NCBI GenBank assembly: GCA_025459035.1
Contig: JALORJ010000198.1
Span: 1 to 5,615, forward strand
Source: Burkholderiales bacterium
Lineage (GTDB): Bacteria; Pseudomonadota; Gammaproteobacteria; Burkholderiales; Ga0077523
DNA length: 5,615 bases
Direction of reading: 5' to 3'
Both the position numbers and the translations under genes were made by a program. Under the pieces are notes generated by a model. It searched no databases, was not told where the DNA came from, and saw nothing but the letters and a program-made list of their open reading frames with translations. Positions 1 to 4,281 of this stretch are shown one piece after another (the stretch's first letter is position 1; each line of letters begins with the position of its first letter).

Positions 1-74
1 GCCTCCGCTGCCTCGGGCGCGAATGCCATCGCCCGGTGGTCGGCGAATGAAGCCGCTCACCTTGCCGTCGATCC
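1..74. repeat. 74-bp direct repeat, copy 1
   Basis: This matches 229-302 over 74 bp with one mismatch (a at 59 against g at 287), an offset of 228 bp. Identity breaks off immediately after the shared cttgccgtcgatcc core. The copy may extend leftwards beyond the window. Near-identity suggests recent duplication or continuing homogenisation. Confidence 0.93.
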
Positions 75-339
75 GCCGCTGCGCGGCCGGGCTCGCGGGC
101 CTACGTGGCGAGCCACGGCCGATCGGCTCGCCCGACGACAACGCGCGCCTTGCCGTCGATCCCCGCTGCGCGGGGCCCCTCGCCGGGTGGCTCACGTTGT
201 CGCCCCTCGCCGGGTGGCTCACGTCTTCGCCTCCGCTGCCTCGGGCGCGAATGCCATCGCCCGGTGGTCGGCGAATGAAGCCGCTCGCCTTGCCGTCGAT
301 CCCCGCGCTTCGCTCGGGGCCCCTCGCCGGGTGGCTCAC
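1..339 (-). CDS. Doubtful open frame through the repeats, open at the window edge
   Basis: A GTG at 339-337 overlaps the permease stop as GTGA. The frame then has no stop for 113 codons, to position 1. The peptide would begin MSHPARGPERSAGIDGK and repeat SHPARG three times and IDGK-x-SGFIRRPPGDGI twice. In favour: the stop/start overlap has the same form as the two real junctions of this operon, and the repeat offsets (27, 117 and 228 bp) keep frame. Against: the peptide is low-complexity and Arg/Gly/Pro-rich, there is no ribosome binding site, the plus strand is also open here, and high GC makes stop-free frames common. It could also be the 5' extension of a gene, possibly the missing ATPase, that truly starts outside the window. 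I think it is probably not a translated gene. Confidence 0.15.
   Translation of the reverse strand, partial: MSHPARGPERSAGIDGKASGFIRRPPGDGIRARGSGGEDVSHPARGDNVSHPARGPAQRGSTARRALSSGEPIGRGSPRRPASPAAQRRIDGKVSGFIRRPPGDGIRARGSGG
75..87. other. Hairpin 1 of 3 after the 14-bp core
   Basis: GCCGC-TGC-GCGGC forms a perfect 5-bp stem with a 3-nt loop, directly after the core copy at 61-74. It has the same TGC loop as the hairpin at 161-175. Counting from the loop, the fifth pair is G-C here but C-G there, a compensated change that keeps the stem. Confidence 0.6.
104..127. repeat. Two adjacent short palindromes in the repeat spacer
   Basis: Positions 104-117 read CGTGGC-GA-GCCACG, a perfect 6-bp inverted repeat with a 2-bp centre. 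Positions 118-127 read GCCGATCGGC, a perfect 10-bp palindrome. The first contains GAGCCAC in plus orientation, the core that the 27-bp modules carry on the minus strand, so it may be an inverted remnant of that module. Confidence 0.5.
161..175. other. Hairpin 2 of 3 after the 14-bp core
   Basis: CCCCGC-TGC-GCGGGG forms a perfect 6-bp stem with a 3-nt loop, overlapping the end of the core copy at 149-162 and running straight into the 27-bp module at 175. There is no T-run on either side, so an intrinsic terminator is not supported. Confidence 0.65.
175..228. repeat. Tandem pair of 27-bp modules
   Basis: Units 175-201 and 202-228 abut exactly. They share the first 23 bp (gcccctcgccgggtggctca plus cgt) and differ at two of the last four bases (tgtc against cttc). 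Unit 202-228 is identical over all 27 bp to 319-345, which overlaps the end of the permease gene. On the minus strand each unit carries GTGAGCCACC near its start. Confidence 0.93.
229..302. repeat. 74-bp direct repeat, copy 2
   Basis: This is the second copy of the 74-bp repeat, differing from 1-74 at one base. It sits exactly between the tandem 27-bp modules on its left and a hairpin plus the third 27-bp module on its right, so the region is built from a small set of recombined blocks. Confidence 0.93.
301..319. other. Hairpin 3 of 3, just downstream of the permease stop
   Basis: CCCCG at 301-305 pairs with CGGGG at 315-319. Inside are one C/T mismatch and two more pairs around a TTC loop. 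It lies 16 bp beyond the permease stop in the direction of transcription. It could slow or stabilise the 3' end of the operon mRNA, but no U-tract follows on the minus strand, so calling it a terminator would go too far. Confidence 0.5.
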
Positions 340-345
340 GTCTTC
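319..345. repeat. 27-bp module overlapping the permease stop codon
   Basis: This is identical to 202-228. It covers the last three codons of the upstream permease gene, including its TGA (338-336), so the gene's stop is supplied by repeat sequence. The identity ends at 345; beyond that the sequence is ordinary permease coding DNA. Confidence 0.88.
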
Positions 346-1154
346 ACGGCTCCCAGCGTCAGCCCGCGGACGAGGTGTTTCTGGACCAGCATCGCGAACA
401 CGACGATCGGGAGGGTCGCGACGACCGCGACGGCGGCGACCTGGCCCCACAGCGTGCCGTGCGGGGTGACGAGGCCGGGGATGCCGACGGTCAGCGGGCG
501 GCCGTCGAAGGCGGCGAGGATGAAGGCGTAGAGGAACTCGTTCCAGCTCGCGATGAAGCACAGCACCGCGGTCGCGGCGAGTCCCGGCGCGGCCAGCGGC
601 ACGACCACCCACACGAAGGTGCCCAGTGCCGAGCGCCCGTCCATCATCGCGGCCTCGTCGATCTCGCGCGGGACGTCGGCGAAGAAGCCTCGCATCATCC
701 AGACGACCAGCGACAGGTTGAACGACGTGTGCGCGATCACCACGGCCGCGAGGGTGTCGATCAGGCCCGTCGCGGTGAAGATCAGGAACAGCGGGATCGC
801 GATCGACACCGGCGGACCCATGCGGGTCGTCAGGAACATGAAGAACAGGTTCTCGCGGCCGCGGAAGTCGTGGCGCGCGAACACGTACGCGGCCGGCGCG
901 CCGATGACCAGAGAAGCGAGCGTCGACGCGGTCGCGATCGCGACCGAGTTCCACAGGAGCGGCAGGTAGTCCTTGTCGACGAACACCGCCGGGTAGTTCG
1001 CGAGCGTCGGCACGAAGGTCCAGGTCGGCACCGGCGACAGGATGTCGAGGCGGCCCTTGAACGACGTCGCCACGAGCCACAGCCACGGCAGCAGCGCGGC
1101 CGCCGCCGCGAGCGCGAGCACGCCGACCCCGAACGCGCGCCAGCCGCGGCTCAT
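336..1154 (-). CDS. Carbohydrate ABC transporter permease, MalG/UgpE type
   Basis: This is an inner-membrane subunit of a sugar importer, 272 aa, the usual length for the MalG/UgpE-like permeases of the binding-protein-dependent family. Six hydrophobic segments are visible at about residues 7-30, 67-93, 103-130, 132-155, 185-212 and 236-258. The cytoplasmic EAA loop that docks on the ATPase is clear: EIDEAAMMDGRS at 164-175, followed by the VPLAAPG segment (185-191). The C-terminus RGLTLGAVKT is close to the RGLTxGAVKG ending common in this family. The start ATG at 1154-1152 overlaps the stop of the preceding permease as ATGA with no clear Shine-Dalgarno, so translational coupling is likely. 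The stop TGA (338-336) falls within a 27-bp intergenic repeat. The partner permease and binding protein lie upstream; no ATPase gene is visible. The substrate cannot be read from the sequence. Confidence 0.95.
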   Translation of the reverse strand: MSRGWRAFGVGVLALAAAAALLPWLWLVATSFKGRLDILSPVPTWTFVPTLANYPAVFVDKDYLPLLWNSVAIATASTLASLVIGAPAAYVFARHDFRGRENLFFMFLTTRMGPPVSIAIPLFLIFTATGLIDTLAAVVIAHTSFNLSLVVWMMRGFFADVPREIDEAAMMDGRSALGTFVWVVVPLAAPGLAATAVLCFIASWNEFLYAFILAAFDGRPLTVGIPGLVTPHGTLWGQVAAVAVVATLPIVVFAMLVQKHLVRGLTLGAVKT

Positions 1155-2041
1155 CGGCTGCGCGCGAGCCGGTGCAGCACGGTGCACAGCACGAGCACCG
1201 CGCCGTAGATCGCGACGGCGACGGCCGCGCCGTAGCCCAGATCCCAGCGCTGGAAGCTCACGCGATACGCGTACAGCGACAGCAGTTCGCTCGCGTCGCC
1301 CGGCCCGCCGCCGGTGAGGATCCAGACCTTGTCGAACTCCTTGAACGCGTCGATCAGCCGCAGCAGCACGACCAGCGCCAGCACCGGGCGCAGCAGCGGC
1401 AGCGTGACGTCGACGAAGCGTCGCCACGGGCCGGCGCCGTCCATCGTCGCGGCCTCGAACGGCGCGCGCGGCAGCCCGAGCAACGCGGCCAGCAGGATCA
1501 GCGTGACGAACGGCGTCCACTGCCAGACGTCGATCGCGACCAGCACCGGCATCACGAGCGATGCGTTCGAGAAGATGGCGGCGTCGCGCGCCAGCAGTCC
1601 GCTCGCGCGCAGCATCCACGTCACGACGCCGAAGTCGCCCTGCAGCAGCAGCCGCCACATCAGGCCGACGGCCACGGGTGCCAGCATCATCGGCACGAGC
1701 AGGGCGGTCAGCAGCCAGCGGCGGCGCTGCACCGCGTGCACGAGCAGCAGCGCCAGCCCGAAGCCCGCGACGAGTTCGAGCGCGGTGGCGGCGACCGCGA
1801 AGGCGGTGGTCCGCAACAGGCTCGCGCCGAACACGTCGTCGGTCGCGAGACGCGCGAAGTTGGCGATGCCGACGAACCGACCGGAGCGGTCGGGATCGGC
1901 ATAGCTCAGGTCGGTGAGCGCCGTCCACGCCATCAGCCAGAACGGCACCACCAGCACCGCGACGGCGACGATCGCGGCCGGCGCCAGCAACAGCGCCGGG
2001 ACGGCGCGGTCGCGCCCGAGGCGCGCCGCGGCGGCCGTCAC
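1151..2041 (-). CDS. Carbohydrate ABC transporter permease, MalF/UgpA type
   Basis: This is the second inner-membrane subunit of the importer, 296 aa. Six membrane segments are visible at about residues 14-40, 73-100, 108-131, 161-189, 216-236 and 268-290. The EAA loop reads FEAATMDGAG (195-204), followed by LPLLRP (214-219). The KVWILTGGGPGDASELLSLY stretch (238-257), with TGGGP before the last membrane segment, is characteristic of UgpA/MalF-like sugar permeases. I place the start at GTG 2041-2039 because it overlaps the binding-protein stop as GTGA and puts a short basic N-terminus before the first membrane helix. No good alternative ATG exists before that helix. The gene ends in an ATGA overlap with the next permease, so the two are made together and presumably form a heterodimeric channel. 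Any longer upstream frame would only read through the binding-protein gene out of frame. Confidence 0.95.
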   Translation of the reverse strand: MTAAAARLGRDRAVPALLLAPAAIVAVAVLVVPFWLMAWTALTDLSYADPDRSGRFVGIANFARLATDDVFGASLLRTTAFAVAATALELVAGFGLALLLVHAVQRRRWLLTALLVPMMLAPVAVGLMWRLLLQGDFGVVTWMLRASGLLARDAAIFSNASLVMPVLVAIDVWQWTPFVTLILLAALLGLPRAPFEAATMDGAGPWRRFVDVTLPLLRPVLALVVLLRLIDAFKEFDKVWILTGGGPGDASELLSLYAYRVSFQRWDLGYGAAVAVAIYGAVLVLCTVLHRLARSR

Positions 2042-3426
2042 TGCACCGGGTACTCGAGCGGCGCGCACTTGCCCAGCAGCGTGCCGATGTCCTTCGCGGC
2101 GCGATCGAGCGCGGCCTTCGAGGTCTTCTCGCCGGCGAGCGCGGCGGAGAGCTCGCGCACGAGGATGTCCGTCATCTCGCCCGACTGCGGCAGCGTGGCC
2201 TTGGGGCGCGCGACTTCGTTGGTCTGCATCGACGCCTTCGAGTACGGCAGCTTGCGAACCTCGGGCGCCGCGTACACGTCGGGCCGGGCGGACGCCCCGC
2301 CGCCCAGGTGCTGCGCGAGCTGCTGGCGGTACTCCATCATCCACTGCACGAACAGCCATGCGGCTTCGCGGTTCTTCGCCGCCGCGGGGATCAGGTAGCT
2401 CCAGCCCTCGACCTGCCCGACCTTGCCGCCCTTGCCGGCGGGCAGCATGTCGAACGCCATGCGTCCGGCGACCGTCGAGGCCTTGCGGTCTTCCGAGACC
2501 GCGTAGGTCGAGTCGTTCCACATGATCAGCTCGAACACGCGCCCCTGCTGCATCAGGGCCATCACGTCGTCCCAGAAGTAGTTGAGCGAGTCGGGCGGCG
2601 CGAACTTGAGCAGCGAGCGGTAGTAGTCGAGCGACTCGACCGCCGCCGGGCTGTTGACGATGACCGGTCCGCACTGCGAACCCGACGACACCTTCAGCAC
2701 GTCGCCGCCGAACGAGTAGAGGAAGTTGAGCCACTCGTACCAGAGCGCCTCGTGCCGCTTGCCCTGCAGCGCGGTGCCGTAGAGCCCCTTGTCGGGTCGG
2801 TGGAACCACTCGGCGAGGTCGCGGTACTCCTGCCAGTTGCGCGCCGGGGCGAGTGCCCGGCCGTACTTCGCGCGGAAGCCGGCCTGCTCCTTCGGATCGG
2901 CCAGCAGATCGGCGCGGTACCACGCGTACATCGTGAGCGCCGTGAACGGAAACCCGTACGGCTTGCCGCCGTACCACGAGATCTCCTTCCACAGCGCGGG
3001 GTACAGGGCCTGCTCGGGCACGAAGGCCGGATCGCGCAGCTTCGGGTCGTTCATGAAGCCGTCGATCGGCGTGAGATGGCCGTTGGCGACGAACTTCCCG
3101 AGCTCGCGGTGCGGCTGCAGGATGAAGTCGTAGCGGCGGCGCTTGCCGTTCAGGTCGAGCATCACCTTGTTGACGGCTTCGGAGTGCTCGTACATCTCGA
3201 TCTCGACCTTGATTCCGGTGCGCTTCGTGAACGCCGGCGCGAGCGCCTTCATCGCCTCGAGCGGCGGCAGCGCCTCGCCGATGGTGCGCAGGGTCGTGCC
3301 GGCGTAGGGCTTCGCGGCTTCTTCGAGCGTCCACGCCAGAACCTGTGGAACCTGAAACACGCACAGCAGGGCCGCGACGACCCCGGCCCGCCGTGGAGCG
3401 CGAGGCCACCATTCCGCAACGCGCAT
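2038..3426 (-). CDS. Extracellular solute-binding protein of a sugar ABC importer
   Basis: This periplasmic protein captures the substrate and delivers it to the permease pair. It is 462 aa from ATG 3426-3424, typical of the large UgpB/MalE-like (COG1653-type) carbohydrate-binding class. A type I signal peptide is visible: basic residues around R9-R13, a hydrophobic core at 15-25, and probable cleavage after VPQVLA (residue 31). There is no lipobox, so the protein should be free in the periplasm. The mature part shows family features: AFTKRTGIKVEIEMYE (65-80), YDFILQP (99-105), the hinge-like GKPYGFPFTALTMYAWYR (154-171), and EGWSYLIPAAAKNREAAWLF (340-359), the segment where these proteins usually have G-x-x-x-x-I-P followed by a helix. 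The frame extends in-frame to an ATG at 3525, but that would bury the signal peptide, and the Shine-Dalgarno at 3436-3432 supports 3426. It is first in the operon, with a GTGA overlap into the permease. Confidence 0.95.
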   Translation of the reverse strand: MRVAEWWPRAPRRAGVVAALLCVFQVPQVLAWTLEEAAKPYAGTTLRTIGEALPPLEAMKALAPAFTKRTGIKVEIEMYEHSEAVNKVMLDLNGKRRRYDFILQPHRELGKFVANGHLTPIDGFMNDPKLRDPAFVPEQALYPALWKEISWYGGKPYGFPFTALTMYAWYRADLLADPKEQAGFRAKYGRALAPARNWQEYRDLAEWFHRPDKGLYGTALQGKRHEALWYEWLNFLYSFGGDVLKVSSGSQCGPVIVNSPAAVESLDYYRSLLKFAPPDSLNYFWDDVMALMQQGRVFELIMWNDSTYAVSEDRKASTVAGRMAFDMLPAGKGGKVGQVEGWSYLIPAAAKNREAAWLFVQWMMEYRQQLAQHLGGGASARPDVYAAPEVRKLPYSKASMQTNEVARPKATLPQSGEMTDILVRELSAALAGEKTSKAALDRAAKDIGTLLGKCAPLEYPVQ

Positions 3427-3545
3427 CGGAGTCTCCACGGTGAGGACGAGTGCGCCGGATGCTGGCACACGACGTTGAAGCTTGCAATTGAAGCGCTGTG
3501 TGAAGTACAACATTTGCCTCTTCACGCCCTCGGTGCCGACGGCTC
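3427..3545. promoter_or_regulatory. Divergent control region between transporter operon and TIM-barrel/kinase genes
   Basis: This 119-bp gap separates two divergently read units and must hold both promoters, unless the barrel gene is read from elsewhere. Its middle (about 3471-3520) is clearly richer in A and T than the rest of the window. The best plus-strand promoter guess is TTGCAA (3482-3487) with TACAAC (3506-3511), an 18-bp spacer and about 35 bp from the second box to the GTG at 3546; each box matches the sigma-70 consensus at four of six bases. No comparable minus-strand promoter stands out. TGAAG occurs at 3476, 3489 and 3501 (steps of 13 and 12 bp). GTGAAG (3500-3505) and CTTCAC (3520-3525) form an inverted repeat with a 14-bp centre. 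These are possible operator sites for an unseen regulator. Confidence 0.45.
3432..3436 (-). promoter_or_regulatory. Shine-Dalgarno that fixes the binding-protein start
   Basis: The minus strand reads GGAGA followed by ctccg and then ATG (3426-3424), a 5-nt spacing. It is the only clear ribosome binding site in the operon, which fits a lead gene with coupled genes behind it. It selects 3426 over the in-frame ATG at 3525. Confidence 0.75.
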
Positions 3546-4238
3546 GTGGACTTCGTCTTCATGCTGACCCGCGACGACCGCACGGTCGAGGACTGCGTCG
3601 AACTTGCAGCGCAGATCGCGCCGCTGCGCCTGCGGCACGTGGGGTTCAAGGATGTGGGTGTGCCCCCGGCGGTGCTGCAGGCGCTCGTCGCTCGCCTGCG
3701 CGCCGACGGCGCGACGATCTGGATGGAGGTGGTGAGCGAGACCGCTGCCGCCTGCCTCGCGTCGGCGCGTGTGGCGCGCGATCTCGGCGTCGACCGCCTG
3801 CTCGGCGGCACCCAGGTCGCCGAGGTCACCGCGCTGCTCGCCGGCACGCGCACGCAGTACCTGCCGTTTCCCGGGCAGCCGTCAGGTCACCCGACCCGGC
3901 TGGGCGGTACCCCCGCGCTCGTCGAGGCGCACTGTCGTGCGTTCGTCGACGCCGGCTGCGAAGGCGCCGATCTGCTTGCGCATCGCGCGACCGACGCGGA
4001 CCCGCTCGACCTGGTCCGCGCCGCGCGGCGCGGGCTGGGCAGCCGCTATCTGCTCGTCGCCGGCAACGTCGACAGCGCCGAGCGCATCGACGCGATCGCC
4101 CGCGCCGGCGCCGACGGCTTCACCATCGGCTCGGCCGCGTTCGCGGGGCGCTACAGCCCGCGCAAGGGCTCCCTGCTGTCGCAGCTCGCCGATGTCGTCG
4201 CCGACTGCGCGCGGGTGTCGCGGGCGCTCGCCGCGTGA
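3546..4238 (+). CDS. Uncharacterised TIM-barrel protein, ribulose-phosphate-binding type
   Basis: This predicted cytoplasmic (beta/alpha)8 barrel of 230 aa is of the size of HisA/HisF, NanE and pentulose-phosphate epimerases. I do not recognise a family with an assigned reaction. Visible elements are strand 1 DFVFMLTRDDRT (2-13), HVGFKDVG (31-38), TIWMEVVSE (57-65), RLLGGTQ (84-90), YLPFPGQPSGHPTRLGG (105-121), DLLAHRATDADPLDLV (142-157), then LLVAGNVDS (169-177) and ADGFTIGSAAF (189-199). The last two match the standard phosphate-binding loops after strands 7 and 8, so a phosphorylated substrate is likely. Candidate catalytic residues at strand ends are K35, D36, E61, H115 and R147. The GTG start at 3546 keeps strand 1 intact; ATG 3561 would cut it, and upstream the frame has no other start before a TGA at 3501. 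There is no good Shine-Dalgarno. The kinase gene follows by 43 bp, suggesting it acts on the kinase's product. Isomerase, epimerase or aldolase activity are all possible. Confidence 0.8.
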   Translation: MDFVFMLTRDDRTVEDCVELAAQIAPLRLRHVGFKDVGVPPAVLQALVARLRADGATIWMEVVSETAAACLASARVARDLGVDRLLGGTQVAEVTALLAGTRTQYLPFPGQPSGHPTRLGGTPALVEAHCRAFVDAGCEGADLLAHRATDADPLDLVRAARRGLGSRYLLVAGNVDSAERIDAIARAGADGFTIGSAAFAGRYSPRKGSLLSQLADVVADCARVSRALAA

Positions 4239-4281
4239 TCGCGCAGTACGCCGGCCGCGCGCCTTGCGGCGGGGCCGCGGC

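Larger units (their letters stand above)
1..345. repeat. Intergenic mosaic of direct repeats and hairpins downstream of the ABC operon
   Basis: I recognise no gene here. Read along the minus strand, the order is: a 27-bp module overlapping the permease stop (345-319), a hairpin (319-301), a 74-bp repeat (302-229), two tandem 27-bp modules (228-175), a second hairpin (175-161), a 14-bp core (162-149), a spacer with two short palindromes (127-104), a third hairpin (87-75) and the second 74-bp repeat (74-1). The 14-bp core cttgccgtcgatcc occurs at 61-74, 149-162 and 289-302. The array reaches the window edge, so its full extent is unknown. Open frames exist on both strands, but they encode low-complexity Arg/Pro/Gly/Ser/Ala-rich peptides and look incidental. 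A dispersed intergenic repeat family is the best reading. It is not a CRISPR, because spacing and unit lengths are irregular. Confidence 0.85.

Noticed and set aside
301..335. Hairpin after the permease stop as an intrinsic terminator
   Set aside because: The stem is imperfect and no T-run follows on the minus strand; the same hairpin type recurs elsewhere in the repeats, away from any gene end.
1..345. CRISPR array
   Set aside because: Repeat lengths (14, 27 and 74 bp) and intervals (27, 117 and 228 bp) are irregular, and no uniform repeat-spacer pattern exists.
23..531. Plus-strand open frames over the repeats, with repeated peptides such as LAGWLTS and PSPGGRRMKPL
   Set aside because: They run through repeats and then antisense into the permease gene, have low-complexity composition and no ribosome binding site, and resemble no family. 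The repetition comes from the DNA repeats.
1172..2398. Long plus-strand frame opposite the first permease and the binding protein (408 codons)
   Set aside because: It is a shadow of real minus-strand genes in GC-rich DNA: the peptide is rich in Arg, Gln, His and Asp without domains, and it covers two well-identified genes.
3427..3525. N-terminal extension of the binding protein to the ATG at 3525
   Set aside because: It would put 33 residues before a typical signal peptide, and a good Shine-Dalgarno precedes the ATG at 3426.
3499..3525. CRP-like site starting at TGTGA
   Set aside because: The matching TCACA half-site at the required 6-bp distance is absent; the nearest inverted match is 14 bp away.
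2308..3567. Plus-strand frame of 419 codons opposite the binding-protein gene
   Set aside because: It is antisense to a gene with clear signal peptide and family motifs; its own translation has no recognisable domain and crosses the divergent promoter region.
1151..3853. A single 900-codon minus-strand frame joining sequence antisense to the barrel gene with the MalF-type permease
   Set aside because: Only the last 296 codons encode a real protein. The upstream part reads the binding-protein gene out of frame, and the GTGA junction at 2041-2038 gives the true start.
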